Shown: positions 1 through 9,542, counted from the stretch's first letter. The stretch: 64,000 bases of DNA from CBDDBU01 sp965226045 (GCA_965226045.1 CBDDBU010000023.1:186001-250000), one strand, 5' to 3'. Numbers and translations: made by a program. Notes: generated by a model not told the origin, from the sequence alone.

Positions 1-584
1 GCCGATGCGCTGGATGATCTGAGCGAGCGCGCGCTGACGCCGGCGGTGATGCTGGGTGATTCACATTACGGTTCCAGTGACAACATGGCTCTGACGCGCG
101 AACAGAACGTCAATCTCGTGGCGCCCGCGCGACCGCCGAAAGGCGCCGTCTCGGGACGGTTGACGTTGGAGGATTTCACTCTCAACGAAGAAGGCTTGGT
201 CTTGCGCTGTCCCAATAACGTCGAACCGGTTTCAGCCTCGCTCGCCAAAGCCAAGCTGCAGGCCCGTTTCGACCTCTCCATCTGCCAAAAATGTCCCGAT
301 ATACTGCGATGTCCCGTGCAGGCGGCCAAGCGTGACGGCCAATTTTCCCGCTTCAATATACCCCGGCCAGGGCTGCCAACCAAAAGCGCCGGCTTTATGA
401 ACAAAGCGATGCCTTCCGCAACGTCTACAGATGGCGGGCCGGCATAGAAGCGACCATGTCGCGATTAAAGTACCAGATGAACCTGGCTCACCTACGCATT
501 CGCGGCATGCCGGCCATGCGCTACGTGGTCAATCTGCGTGCCCTCGGCCTCAATATCCGACGCTGCGCGGCAATCGCACCATAA
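1..584 (+). pseudogene. IS1182/ISNCY-like DDE transposase, 3' part, frameshifted
   Basis: The window opens inside a transposase gene. The first frame encodes a segment containing GDSHYGSSDN and a cysteine-bearing SICQKCPDILRCPVQ stretch, typical of IS1182-like DDE transposases. Near 380 the frame is lost: the carboxyl end, with YRWRAGIEATMSRLKYQM and ending in RRCAAIAP at a TAA at 582-584, continues in another frame. The GIEATMSRLK block is the usual region of the catalytic glutamate. The frameshift and missing start indicate a dead copy. The 127 bases from 585 to about 711 show no gene and are probably the element's 3' end. The family assignment is by recall of motifs, so it is moderate. Confidence 0.7.
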
Positions 585-745
585 AAAACGAAGCCAAGGA
601 GAAGCCAAGGATAGGTAATATCAGGTTTTATCCACCAGCAACGCGGAGACAGGCAAATATTCTTCACCGAACAGCAAAGACCTGTACAAGCACGCCATCG
701 GCCAACAACTTTTTACCGCCCCGTCGAAAGTTGGTGACGGGCTGT

Positions 746-1210
746 TCAGGCGGCGGCTTGAGGTTGTTGCCTGACGGCTTCGATTCCGTCGATGAACTTT
801 ACGCCGACGATCAGCTTGGGCAACTGGTTGTGTCCGTCGAGGCGGCGCCAACTGTTCTGTGCCGCCTGGGCGAGTTTGAAGACCATGGCGAGCGCCGTCT
901 TGTTGGAGAGGCATCCCTTGGATCGCACGGTACGGTGTCGCACGGTGGCGAATGTGCTTTCGATGGGGTTGGTGGTGCGCAGATGCTTCCAATGCTCGGC
1001 GGGAAAGTCGTAGAACGCCAGCATCGTCTCGCGATCCTTGACCAGGCATGCGGCCGCCTTGTCGTACTTGACGGCGCAGGTCTCGATGAAGGCGTCGAAG
1101 GCGCTGTCTGCGTCGTTCCTGGTCTCGGCCATCCAGATCTCCTGGGGAGCACGCTTTGCCTTCGAGTGCTGGCTCTTGGGCAGCTTGTTGAGCACGTTGG
1201 CGGTCTTGTG
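746..1210 (-). pseudogene. IS256-A transposase, C-terminal part
   Basis: Reads HKTANVLNKLPKSQ, then HLRTTNPIESTFATVR, the conserved IS256/Mutator block that carries the catalytic glutamate, and ends in RQQPQAAA. It lacks the first two thirds of the protein because IS21-A entered at CACAAGAC. When the insertion and one 8-bp repeat are removed, this segment continues in frame from the block at 5024-5829 to give about 430 residues, the usual IS256 transposase length. The gene was therefore intact before the insertion. Confidence 0.9.
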
Positions 1211-1334
1211 TGTTGCTAAGCGTGGAAAATTGACCCCCTGTTGGGGGTGATCGGCGTCCAAAATTGACCCCCCCCCCCCCATGATTTGTGCCCATGAACG
1301 CGCCTTGTCATTGGACGGACGAGGTGAGGGGGAG

Positions 1335-2849
1335 ATGCTGGTTGTGGAAACGATCGCGAAGATCCGTCGGGATCATCTGGTGAGGGGCGTTCCGATCAAG
1401 AAGATCGCCCGGGATTTGAGGGTTTCGAAGAACACGGTGCGCAAGGTGGTGCGGGGCGATGAGACCTCGTTCAGCTACGAGCGCAAGATCCAGCCGATGC
1501 CGAAGCTGGGGCCGTGGGTGGAGGAGCTCGAGCGCCAGCTGGAGGCCAACGAGAAGAAGGCGCGCCGGGATCGGCTGTCTCTTCTGCGGATTCATGAAGA
1601 CCTTGCGTCGCTGGGCTATGAGGGCGGCTATGACGCGGTGCGCCGCTATGCCAGGGCCTGGCGGCGCCGGTGGCGGCTGTTGTCGCCGTCGCAGGCCTTT
1701 GTGCCGCTGAGCTTCGATCCCGGCGAGGCCTACCAGTTCGACTGGAGCCACGAGTACGCGCGCCTGTCGGGTGTGACGACCAGGGTAAAGGCGGCGCACA
1801 TGCGGCTCTGCTACAGCCGGATGCAGCTGGTTCAGATCTTCCCGCGCGAGAGCCAGGAGATGGTGTTCGAGGCGCACGAGCGCGCCTTCCGCTTCTTCGG
1901 CGGGGTCTGCCGGCGCGGCATCTACGACAACATGAAGACGGCGGTGAGCACGGTGTTCGTGGGCAAGAAGCGGGACTACAACCGCCGCTTCCAGGAGATG
2001 TGTTCGCACCATCTGGTGGAGCCTGTGGCGTGCACGCCAGGGGCTGGCTGGGAGAAGGGGCAGGTCGAGAGGCAGGTGGGTGACGTTCGCGGCCGCCTGT
2101 TCGTGCCCAGCCCGCGGGGCCGCTCCTACGCCGAGATCAACGAGTGGCTGATGGATCGGTGCATCGAGGACGCCAAGAAGCATCCGCATCCGACGATCCC
2201 GGGCAAGACGGTGTGGCAGGTGTTCGAGGAGGAGCGGCCCTTCCTGACGGCGTACCGCGGCCCCTTCGACGGCTTCCATGCCACTGAGGTAGCGGTTTCC
2301 AAGACCTGTCTGGTGCGCTTCGACAACAACCAGTACAGCGTCGCGGCACGCGCGGTGGGGCGACCGGTGGACGTGCGGGCCTATGCCGATCGGATCGCCA
2401 TCCGCCAGGACGGCGAGATCGTCGCCGAGCATCCCCGCAGCTTCGGGCGCGGCCAGGTCGCCTACGATCCGTGGCACTACGTGCCGATCCTGACGAGGAA
2501 GCCCGGCGCGCTGCGCAATGGCGCGCCCTTCAAGGGCTGGCAGTTGCCCAACGCGCTCGGCCGCCTGCGAACCCGGCTCGCGGGCCACGACGACGGCGAC
2601 CGGCAGTTCGTCAAGGTGCTCGCGGCCGTGCTGGAGGACGGACTGGAGGCGGTCGAGGCGGCCTGCGCCGAAGCGCTCGACTGCGGCGCCTGCAGCGCCG
2701 ACGTCGTGCTCAACATCCTCGCCCGGCAGCGCCAGCCGGCACCGCCGGCAACCATCCCGACGCCTGAGGGCCTGCAACTCCGTCACCAGCCGGTTGCCGA
2801 TTGCCAGCGCTATGACAGCCTGAGGGAGGCCGGTCATGGAGCGTCATGA
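1335..2849 (+). CDS. istA: IS21-family transposase IstA
   Basis: DDE transposase that catalyses cut/join of the element together with the IstB ATPase. The N-terminus (MLVVETIAKIRRDHL) has a helix-turn-helix (KKIARDLRVSKNTVRKV). The integrase core starts near the YQFDWSHEYARL aspartate, continues through RGIYDNMKTAV and ends the acidic triad near PGAGWEKGQVERQVGD. A C-terminal Mu-transposase-like beta barrel (CLVRFDNNQYSVAARAVGRP) follows. The start at 1335 is chosen because it follows a GGGGGAG ribosome site and matches the IS21-B copy. An in-frame start at 1281 would add 18 residues. About 504 residues, and it overlaps istB by 14 nt. Confidence 0.95.
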   Translation: MLVVETIAKIRRDHLVRGVPIKKIARDLRVSKNTVRKVVRGDETSFSYERKIQPMPKLGPWVEELERQLEANEKKARRDRLSLLRIHEDLASLGYEGGYDAVRRYARAWRRRWRLLSPSQAFVPLSFDPGEAYQFDWSHEYARLSGVTTRVKAAHMRLCYSRMQLVQIFPRESQEMVFEAHERAFRFFGGVCRRGIYDNMKTAVSTVFVGKKRDYNRRFQEMCSHHLVEPVACTPGAGWEKGQVERQVGDVRGRLFVPSPRGRSYAEINEWLMDRCIEDAKKHPHPTIPGKTVWQVFEEERPFLTAYRGPFDGFHATEVAVSKTCLVRFDNNQYSVAARAVGRPVDVRAYADRIAIRQDGEIVAEHPRSFGRGQVAYDPWHYVPILTRKPGALRNGAPFKGWQLPNALGRLRTRLAGHDDGDRQFVKVLAAVLEDGLEAVEAACAEALDCGACSADVVLNILARQRQPAPPATIPTPEGLQLRHQPVADCQRYDSLREAGHGAS

Positions 2850-3564
2850 GGTGCTGGCGATGATGACGGCGCTGAAGCTCGCGGGCATGCGCGCCGCCTA
2901 CGACGATATCCTCGCCGACGGGCTCAAGCGCCGCCATCCGGTGCAGCAGATCATCGGTACACTGCTGCAGGTCGAGATCGCCGACAAGCAGGCGCGCTCC
3001 ATCAAGTACCAGATGGCGTCCGCCAGGCTGCCGACGGCCAAGGAGCTGGCCGACTTCGACTTCGCCGCCTCGCCGGTCAACGAGCCCCTGATCCAGGAGC
3101 TCGCCGGCGGCGGCTTCCTGGAGGGCAAGCGCAACATCGTGCTCGTCGGCGGCACCGGCACCGGCAAGACCCATCTCGCCGTCGCCATCGCGCGGTCCTG
3201 CATCCGCAAGGGCGCACGCGGCCGGTGCTACAACGTCGTCGACCTGGTCAATCACCTCGAGGCCGAACTCCGTGCCGGGCGCCAGGGCCGCACCGCAGAC
3301 CAGCTCGTCCGACGCAACTTCGTCATCCTCGACGAACTCGGCTACCTGCCCTTCGCTCAGGCCGGCGGGCAGCTACTCTTCCACCTCATGAGCCGGCTCT
3401 ACGAGCGCACTTCGATCGTCATCACCACCAACCTCGCCTTCGGCGAATGGCCATCCGTCTTCGGCGACCCCAAGATGACCACAGCCCTGCTCGACCGTCT
3501 CACCCATCATTGCGAGATCATCGAGACCGGCAACGAGAGCTGGCGCTTCAAGAACCGCTCCTGA
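2836..3564 (+). CDS. istB: IS21-family helper ATPase IstB
   Basis: AAA+ ATPase of the DnaC/IstB group that loads IstA on target DNA. Walker A is GGTGTGKTHLA around residues 98-107. Walker B is FVILDELGYLPF, followed by the sensor I region SIVITTNLAFGEWP. At 242 residues it has the usual length. It starts inside the end of istA, consistent with coupled translation, and stops at 3564 before the element's right end. Confidence 0.95.
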   Translation: MERHEVLAMMTALKLAGMRAAYDDILADGLKRRHPVQQIIGTLLQVEIADKQARSIKYQMASARLPTAKELADFDFAASPVNEPLIQELAGGGFLEGKRNIVLVGGTGTGKTHLAVAIARSCIRKGARGRCYNVVDLVNHLEAELRAGRQGRTADQLVRRNFVILDELGYLPFAQAGGQLLFHLMSRLYERTSIVITTNLAFGEWPSVFGDPKMTTALLDRLTHHCEIIETGNESWRFKNRS

Positions 3565-3806
3565 GCCGCCGCCGGCCGTGCCTGCGGCCCGGTTGCCCCG
3601 GTGGGCCAACAGGCACCCCCCACGCGGCTTCGCTCCGCGTAGCGCAGGGCGCTACACGAAGCCGCGCGGGTCCCCCCTATTGACTACCGGGACAACCTCC
3701 GCCGTGCCGCTCAGGGGGGTCAATTTTGCACGCCGATTGGAGTGCGCCCCTGGACCCGGACAGGTGATGTATAAGGAGTTGGCCGGGGACGCCGGGCTTT
3801 CAGAGG

Positions 3807-4166
3807 ATGAAAGCCATGGCAAAGCACCGCACATACAGTATCGAATTCAAGCGGCAGGTGGCGCAGGAGTTTCTCGCCGGGGAGAGCCTTCACGGGCTCT
3901 CCCGGCGCCACGACGTCTCGCGTAACTTGATCCGTGTCTGGGTGGCGAAGCTGGAAGCCGGCACCTGCGACGAAGATGCCGAGGCTGCCGATCTCCTGCA
4001 GGAATACGAGGCGAAAATCGCTGCCCTCGAGCGCCTGGTCGGCCGGCAGGCGCTGGAGATCGAGTTTCTAAAAGGGGCTCTGAAAAGCGCACCCCGGCCG
4101 AGAAGCGCGACTACATCCGTGATTGCCGGCCCGATGGTCTCTCCATCGCCCAAGGATGCCGACTGA
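3807..4166 (+). CDS. IS3-a OrfA (DNA-binding subunit)
   Basis: Helix-turn-helix protein that recognises the IS ends: SIEFKRQVAQEFLAGESL then LSRRHDVSRNLIRVWVAKLE, followed by a leucine-zipper-like helix (AKIAALERLVGRQALEIEFLKG) for multimerisation. The stop TGA overlaps the orfB ATG. A CTGAAAAGC run at about 4080-4088 lies in the overlap region, and the orfB frame is open back through it (reading KRTPAEKRDYIRDCRPDG). The full transposase is therefore probably made by -1 frameshifting at A-AAA-G. The internal ATG at 3816 is an alternative start. Confidence 0.85.
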   Translation: MKAMAKHRTYSIEFKRQVAQEFLAGESLHGLSRRHDVSRNLIRVWVAKLEAGTCDEDAEAADLLQEYEAKIAALERLVGRQALEIEFLKGALKSAPRPRSATTSVIAGPMVSPSPKDAD

Positions 4167-4963
4167 TGGGCCTGCCACGCTCGACCTATTACGACGCGCC
4201 GGTGGCCACGGCCGACGAGGCCGAGATCGTCGCCCGCATCGAGGCGATCTGTGAGGAGTTCGAAGCCTACGGCTATCGCCGTGTCGGTGCCGCGCTGCGC
4301 CACCAAGGCATCATCGTCAACAGCAAGAAGGTCCGCCGTCTGATGCGCGAACACGACCTGCAGCCCAGGCGCCGCAAGCGCTTCGTCGCCACCACTGACA
4401 GCGATCATGACGGGCCGATCTTCCCCAACCTTGCCAAGGACGTCACGGCTGACGGGCCGAACCAGCTCTGGGTCGCCGACATCACCTACGTCGCGATCGC
4501 TGTCGGCTTCGTCTATGTCGCGGTCATCCTCGATGCCTGGTCGCGCCGGGTCGTGGGCTATGCGATCAGCCGATCGATCGATGCGCGTCTCACCATAGCG
4601 GCGCTCAAAGCGGCCATTCGATCGCGGCGGCCCCCGGCGGGCTGCATCCACCATTCGGATCGCGGCTCGCAGTACGCCGCGACGGACTATCGCAAGCTGC
4701 TCGCCCAACACGGGCTGGCCGGCTCGATGGGGCGGCGTGGCAACCCATACGACAACGCCAAAGCGGAGAGCTTTATCAAAACGCTCAAGGTCGAGGCGGT
4801 GTACCTGATGGACTACCAAACCTTCGAGGACGTCTCCACCGATCTTCCCAGGTTCATCGACGAGGTCTACAACACCCGTAGGCTCCATTCCGCGTTAGGA
4901 TATCTGAGCCCGAAACAGTACGAGGATCAACACGCCCGGCAACCGGTCAAAACCGCAGCCTGA
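4166..4963 (+). CDS. IS3-a OrfB transposase (DDE integrase core)
   Basis: Contains the HTH_21-like stretch YGYRRVGAALR, then the rve integrase core: first aspartate in LWVADITYVAI, second in HHSDRGSQYAA, and the glutamate in NPYDNAKAESFIKTLK, spaced as DDE with 35 residues between the last two. The C-terminal YNTRRLHSALGYLSPKQYE is classic IS3. It is intact, at 265 residues from its own ATG. Confidence 0.92.
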   Translation: MGLPRSTYYDAPVATADEAEIVARIEAICEEFEAYGYRRVGAALRHQGIIVNSKKVRRLMREHDLQPRRRKRFVATTDSDHDGPIFPNLAKDVTADGPNQLWVADITYVAIAVGFVYVAVILDAWSRRVVGYAISRSIDARLTIAALKAAIRSRRPPAGCIHHSDRGSQYAATDYRKLLAQHGLAGSMGRRGNPYDNAKAESFIKTLKVEAVYLMDYQTFEDVSTDLPRFIDEVYNTRRLHSALGYLSPKQYEDQHARQPVKTAA

Positions 4964-5023
4964 TCTTGTCCACCCTCAGGGGCGCACTCCAGATTGGGGG
5001 TCAATATTGAAAGCCGTTTGACA

Positions 5024-5829
5024 GTCTTGTGCACCCAACAGCGCTGGCTGCGGGTCCGGGGCCACACTTCCTCGATCGCCTTCCAGAAGCCGAGCGCGCC
5101 GTCGGCGATGGCGAGTTCGGGCGCGACCGCGAGCCCGCGCCGTTTGAGGTCAAGTAGCAGCTCGCGCCACGATTGGGCGCTCTCGCGCACCCCGTCGATG
5201 AGGCCTACGAGTTCCTTCTTACCCTCCGGCGTCGCGCCGATGATGACCAGCAGGCATTGCGCATCGTCCTCGAGCCGGGCCTGCACATGGATGCCGTCGG
5301 CCCAGAAGTAGACATAGTGCCTGGCCGACGGATCCCGCTTCAGCCAGTGCGCGTGCTCGTCCGCCCAAACCTCGGTGAGCCGCGCCACGGTCGAGGCCGA
5401 CAGGCCGCCGGCGTCCGGCCCGAGCAAGGCCGCCAGCGCCTCGGCGAAGTCGCCCGTGGAGATGCCCTTGAGGTAGAGGACGGGGATCAGGACTTCGAGG
5501 CTCTTCGAGCGCCGCGCATAAGGCGGCAGGAGCGCGGAGCTGAACCGGATGCGGTCGGCACCCAGGCCCGTGCGGTCGCGAACGCGTGGCGCGCGAACCG
5601 CAACCGGGCCGATGCCGGTCATGATCTCGCGTTCGGGCAGGTGGCCGTGGCGCACCAGCCGGCGGCGGCCTTCTTCGGTGCGCGCCTCGGAGTGGCCATC
5701 AAGGAACGCGGCAACCTCCGCCTCGACCGCCCGCGCCAGCAGGGACCGGGCGCCGCTGCGCAGCACCTCGGTCAACGGATCGGAAAACGTCGACGGCTGG
5801 GAAAGCTTCAAAACGTTATTGTCACTCAC
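5024..5829 (-). pseudogene. IS256-A transposase, N-terminal part (copy 1)
   Basis: Begins MSDNNVLKLSQPSTFSD and runs through the IS256 N-terminal domain. It then reads HYVYFWADGIHVQARLEDD (first catalytic aspartate) and ELAIADGALGFWKAIEEVWP (second aspartate), and breaks after RCWVHKT at the IS21-A junction. The remaining third lies at 746-1210. The residues read in frame after 5023 come from IS21 and are not part of this protein. Confidence 0.9.
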
Positions 5830-6102
5830 GGCGTATCACTCCTTCGTTGGAGAAGTGGAGGCTCGATTACCCCCACGATACGCCGCCTTAACCCTTCACC
5901 CCGTCACCAACTTCTGGCCATAGCTCGGGCCGTGGTACGATTTCCGCGAATTTGGATGTCATCTGGGGTTAATGTCGGGTAAATATCCTTAATACTAAAA
6001 ACTTGCTTATTTACAACAATTTGCAATATATTTATGATTCTTCTTTGCTGGCTGTGCGCGGTCGGCACCCGTACTATTCAAATCTGAAACTGGAGGGCAG
6101 GA

Positions 6103-7131
6103 ATGGGGTTTAGAATGGTTGCCGCCGCCATCGCGGCATTCGGTGCGCTCATGGTCGCAGGCGTGATGCCGGGCCAGGCAACGACTCTCGACGACATGAA
6201 GGCCGCAGGCACGCTCAAATGCGGCATCAACACGGGCCTGCCGGGCTTCGCCTTCACCGACGACGAGGGCAACTGGACCGGCTTCGACGTCGCCTATTGC
6301 CGGGCGCTGGCCGCCGCCGTGCTGGGCGATGCGGACAAGGTTTCCTACGTCAACCTGACCGGTAAGACCCGGTTCCCGGCGCTGGCTTCGGGCGAGATCG
6401 ACGTGCTGTCGCGCAACACGACCTGGACGCTGTCGCGCGATGCCGACCTCGGCTTCACTTTCATTGGCGTCAGCTACTATGACGGCCAGGGCTTCATCGG
6501 CCGCAAGGCGCTTGGCATAATGAGCGCCAAGGAGCTCGACGGCGCCTCGATCTGCATTCAGACCGGCACCACCACCGAGCTCAACCTCGCGGACTTCATC
6601 CGCGTCAACAATCTGTCCTACGAGCCGGTGCCGATCGAGACCAACGCCGAGGCGCGCGCCGCCTACGAAGCGGAGCGCTGCGACGTCTATACGACGGACG
6701 CCTCGGGCCTCGCCGCGACCAAGGCGACCTTCGACGACGCCGACGCGCATATGGTGTTCCCGGAGATCATCTCGAAGGAGCCGCTGGGGCCGCTGGTGCG
6801 CCATGGCGACGACCAGTGGGCCGATATCGCGCGCTGGGTGTTGAACGCGCTGATCACCGCCGAGGAACTCGGCGTGACCCAGGCCAATGTTGCGGATATG
6901 GCCATGGGAACCGACATTCCCGAAGTCAAGCGCATGCTCGGCGCCGAAGGCTCGATCGGGCAGATGCTCGGCCTCGACGCGCAATGGGCGGTCCGCGCCA
7001 TCGCGGCGGAGGGCAACTACGCGGAGATCTTCGACAGATATCTCGGTCCCAACACCGCGCTCGGTCTGGCGCGGGGTCTCAACGCCCTCTACAAAGACGG
7101 CGGCATCCTCTATTCGCCCCCGATCCGCTAG
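6103..7131 (+). CDS. aapJ: General L-amino-acid ABC transporter, periplasmic binding protein
   Basis: Family 3 solute-binding protein of the Aap/Bzt system, which captures polar amino acids in the periplasm. The signal peptide is MGFRMVAAAIAAFGALMVAG...GQATT. The mature protein opens with TLDDMKAAGTLKCGINTGLPGFA and has the two-lobe signature STNTTW-like (VLSRNTTWTLSRD). It has 342 residues, normal for AapJ. The start has a GGAGG site 7 nt upstream. It is the first gene of aapJQMP. A 387-bp part of this gene (6141-6527) is duplicated at 10417-10804. The 166 bases upstream (5937-6102) are comparatively AT-rich and probably hold the operon promoter, but no convincing -35/-10 pair was fixed. Confidence 0.93.
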   Translation: MGFRMVAAAIAAFGALMVAGVMPGQATTLDDMKAAGTLKCGINTGLPGFAFTDDEGNWTGFDVAYCRALAAAVLGDADKVSYVNLTGKTRFPALASGEIDVLSRNTTWTLSRDADLGFTFIGVSYYDGQGFIGRKALGIMSAKELDGASICIQTGTTTELNLADFIRVNNLSYEPVPIETNAEARAAYEAERCDVYTTDASGLAATKATFDDADAHMVFPEIISKEPLGPLVRHGDDQWADIARWVLNALITAEELGVTQANVADMAMGTDIPEVKRMLGAEGSIGQMLGLDAQWAVRAIAAEGNYAEIFDRYLGPNTALGLARGLNALYKDGGILYSPPIR

Positions 7132-7230
7132 GCGTTCACGATATGGTCGTCCCGCTCGGCGCTCTCCGGGCGGGGCGGTGGCGTGACCGGCTTGCGGGCA
7201 AAACCGCACGACATGTAAAGCTGCGGGACG

Positions 7231-8421
7231 GTGGCTAAAAACGCAGCCGCCGCCGGCGACGGCCGGATCGAATTCAGCCGCGTGTGGACGGACGAGCGCA
7301 CCCGAGGCGTGATCTTCCAGTTGCTGCTGGTGCTCGGGCTGGCGCTGTTCATCGCCTTCATCGCCTCGAATACGATTGCCAATTTGCAGCGCGCCGGCCT
7401 CGCCTCCGGCTACGGCTTCTTGTTCGATACCGCCTCGTTCGACATCAACCAGCGGCTCATCGAGTACTCCTCGACCTCGACCTACGGACGTGCGTTCATC
7501 GTCGGCGGCCTCAACACCATTCTCGTCGCCGCGATGGGCGTCGTCACCGCGACGGTCATCGGCTTCCTCGCCGGCGTCCTGCGGCTTTCCAACAACTACC
7601 TGATCAGCCGAATGGCGGCCGTCTATGTCGAGTGCATCCGCAACGTCCCGGTGCTCCTGCAGATCATTTTCTGGTGGTTGATCTTGCTGGCGCTGCCACG
7701 GGTGCGCGGGAGCCTGTCGATCGGCGATTCGATCTTCCTCAACAACCGCGGCGTGCGCATACCCGCGCCGATTTTCGAGGACGGATCGGCGATCGTGCTG
7801 GCGATGATCTTCGCGGGTGTCATCGGGACCGTCCTGGTCTCCCGCTGGGCCAGGCCGCGCCAGGACGCGACGGGCCGGACATTTCCGGTCAGTTGGACCG
7901 GCCTCGGGCTGGTCGTCGGCATTCCGCTGATCGTCTATTTCATCATCGGCCAGCCGCTCGATTTCGAGCTGCCGGTTGCCAAGCGTTTCAATTTCGAAGG
8001 CGGTCTAAACATCACGCCGGAGCTGATCGCGCTGTGGATAGCGCTGTCGGCCTATACCGGCGCCTTCATCGCCGAGATCGTCCGCGCCGGTATTCTCTCG
8101 GTCTCCAAGGGGCAGACCGAGGCGGCCGGCGCGCTCGGGCTCAGGCGCGGGTTGACGATGCGCAAGATCATCCTGCCGCAGGCATTGCGCGTGATCATCC
8201 CGCCGGCGACCAGCCAGTATCTCAACTTGGCCAAGAACTCCTCGCTCGCCGTCGCCATCGGTTACCAGGACATGGTCTCGATCGGGGATACCATCCTCAA
8301 TCAGAGCGGTCAGGCGCTCGAGGTGATCTCGATCTATATGAGCTTCTATCTTGTGCTCAGCCTGCTCACCTCGGCGTTCATGAACTGGTACAACAAACGC
8401 ATCGCGCTGGTGGAGCGATGA
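7231..8421 (+). CDS. aapQ: General L-amino-acid ABC transporter permease AapQ
   Basis: Inner-membrane permease of the His/Glu/Gln/Arg family. The N-terminal membrane helix is LLLVLGLALFIAFIASNTI. The Aap-specific block FLFDTASFDINQRLIEY precedes the permease core. The cytoplasmic EAA loop is EAAGALGLRRGLTMRKIILPQALR and contacts the ATPase. It starts at GTG 7231, has 396 residues, and its end overlaps the aapM ATG by 4 nt (ATGA), so translation is probably coupled. It forms a heterodimer with AapM. Confidence 0.93.
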   Translation: MAKNAAAAGDGRIEFSRVWTDERTRGVIFQLLLVLGLALFIAFIASNTIANLQRAGLASGYGFLFDTASFDINQRLIEYSSTSTYGRAFIVGGLNTILVAAMGVVTATVIGFLAGVLRLSNNYLISRMAAVYVECIRNVPVLLQIIFWWLILLALPRVRGSLSIGDSIFLNNRGVRIPAPIFEDGSAIVLAMIFAGVIGTVLVSRWARPRQDATGRTFPVSWTGLGLVVGIPLIVYFIIGQPLDFELPVAKRFNFEGGLNITPELIALWIALSAYTGAFIAEIVRAGILSVSKGQTEAAGALGLRRGLTMRKIILPQALRVIIPPATSQYLNLAKNSSLAVAIGYQDMVSIGDTILNQSGQALEVISIYMSFYLVLSLLTSAFMNWYNKRIALVER

Positions 8422-9530
8422 CCGACCGGGTCTTCCATCGCAGCCAGGCGGACATGCTGCCTGAACGGGCGCCGCCGATCACCGGCGTCGGTTTGATCGG
8501 CTGGGTGCGCGCAAATCTGTTCTCAAGCTATTTGAGTACGGTACTGACGCTGCTCGCGCTCGCGCTTCTGTGGTTGATCGTGCCGCCGGTGGTCGACTGG
8601 GCACTGATCGACGCCGACTTCACCGGCGCCACCGGCAAGGAATGCACGACTGAGGGCGCCTGTTGGGCTTGGCTTGACCAGCGTATCGACCAGTTCCTCT
8701 ACGGCTCCTATCCGACCGGGGCCTATTGGCGCGTCAACTTGGCCGTCATCCTGCTGGTGCCGGCGCTTGCCTACCTGCTGTTCGGCAAATTGCCCTACGT
8801 GCGCTACGGGCGCTGGTTCTCGCTCGCCTATCCCGTGATCGCGGCGTTCCTGCTGATCGGCGGCTTTGGCCTCGAGGGTGTGACCACCGACAGGTTCGGC
8901 GGCTTCATGCTCAACCTCGTCGCCGGCCTGACGGGAATTCTGCTGTCGCTGCCGATCGGCATCCTGCTGGCGCTTGGCCGGCGCTCGCGCATGCCGGTGA
9001 TCCGCATCCTGTCGGTCGCGTTCATCGAGTTTATCCGGGGTGTGCCGTTGATCACCCTGCTGTTCGTTGCCATCGTCATCCTGCAGCTCTTCCTGCCGCC
9101 GGAAGTCTCGCTCGACCAGTTGATGCGCGTGATGATCATGATCACGCTGTTCGCCTCTGCCTATATGGCCGAGGTGATCCGCGGCGGGCTGCAGGCGATC
9201 CTCCAGGGCCAGTACGAAGCGGCCCAGGCGGTAGGTCTGAGCTACGGGCGGATGATGCGGCTCGTGGTTCTGCCGCAGGCGCTGAAGATCTCCATTCCGG
9301 GCATCGTCAACACCTTCATCGGCCTGTTCAAGGACACCACGCTGGTCATTATCATCGGCCTATTCGACATATTGGGTCAGGCGCGCCTCCTCCAGACCAA
9401 CCCCGACTGGCTCGGCACGGTCGACTACGAAACCTTCGTGCTGGCGGCGTTGTTCTTCTTCGTCATCTGCTTCGGCATGTCGCGCTACTCGATCAACCTC
9501 GAAAAGCGCCTGGACACGACGAAACGTTAG
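8418..9530 (+). CDS. aapM: General L-amino-acid ABC transporter permease AapM
   Basis: Second permease of the Aap complex, about 370 residues, starting at ATG 8418 (MTDRVFHRSQADML) inside the end of aapQ. Several membrane helices can be read, for example VILLVPALAYLLFGKLP and a helix around ITLLFVAIVILQLFLPP. The EAA loop is YEAAQAVGLSYGRMMRLVVL. The long reading frame of another phase that runs into this gene from 7284 is only read-through. It is followed 12 nt later by aapP. Confidence 0.92.
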   Translation: MTDRVFHRSQADMLPERAPPITGVGLIGWVRANLFSSYLSTVLTLLALALLWLIVPPVVDWALIDADFTGATGKECTTEGACWAWLDQRIDQFLYGSYPTGAYWRVNLAVILLVPALAYLLFGKLPYVRYGRWFSLAYPVIAAFLLIGGFGLEGVTTDRFGGFMLNLVAGLTGILLSLPIGILLALGRRSRMPVIRILSVAFIEFIRGVPLITLLFVAIVILQLFLPPEVSLDQLMRVMIMITLFASAYMAEVIRGGLQAILQGQYEAAQAVGLSYGRMMRLVVLPQALKISIPGIVNTFIGLFKDTTLVIIIGLFDILGQARLLQTNPDWLGTVDYETFVLAALFFFVICFGMSRYSINLEKRLDTTKR

Positions 9531-9542
9531 GGAGCGGGCATC

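Larger units (their letters stand above)
3738..4991 (+). mobile_element. IS3-family element IS3-a inserted in the right end of IS21-A
   Basis: A 1254-bp element with perfect 15-bp inverted repeats TGGAGTGCGCCCCTG (3738-3752 and the complement at 4977-4991) and a 3-bp direct repeat GAT (3735-3737, 4992-4994). It carries orfA and orfB overlapping at TGATG. Removing it plus one GAT restores an uninterrupted IS21 terminus. It appears structurally complete. Confidence 0.92.
1211..5023 (+). mobile_element. IS21-family element IS21-A, carrying a nested IS3-a
   Basis: The ends are TGTTGCTAAGCG...AATTGACCCC on the left and, on the complementary strand, TGTCAAACGGC...ATATTGACCCC on the right. Both have the TG...CA tips and the repeated internal TTGACCCC boxes of IS21 ends. 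The element is flanked by a perfect 8-bp direct repeat GTCTTGTG (1203-1210 and 5024-5031). It contains istA and istB and is itself interrupted close to its right end by IS3-a. Without that insertion it is about 2556 bp. Both genes look intact, but the right terminus is split. Confidence 0.9.
712..5936 (-). mobile_element. IS256-family element (type A, copy 1) split by IS21-A and IS3-a
   Basis: A minus-strand IS256 transposase gene lies in two blocks (5829-5024 and 1210-746) separated by a 3.8-kb IS21/IS3 insertion. The ends are approximate. AAGTTGGTGACGGG near 728-741 and its complement near 5911-5924 form the inverted repeats. The right end is placed where this copy and copy 2 stop matching (after the shared CATAGCTC). 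No target duplication could be recognised around the outer ends. Confidence 0.75.

Noticed and set aside
1308..2837. 509-codon minus-strand open frame opposite istA
   Set aside because: Antisense of a conserved transposase; no recognisable protein features.
7284..8417. Extension of AapM upstream to 7284 giving a 748-codon product
   Set aside because: The upstream part is the wrong frame of aapQ; the normal AapM start (MTDRVFHRS) at 8418 has ATGA coupling.
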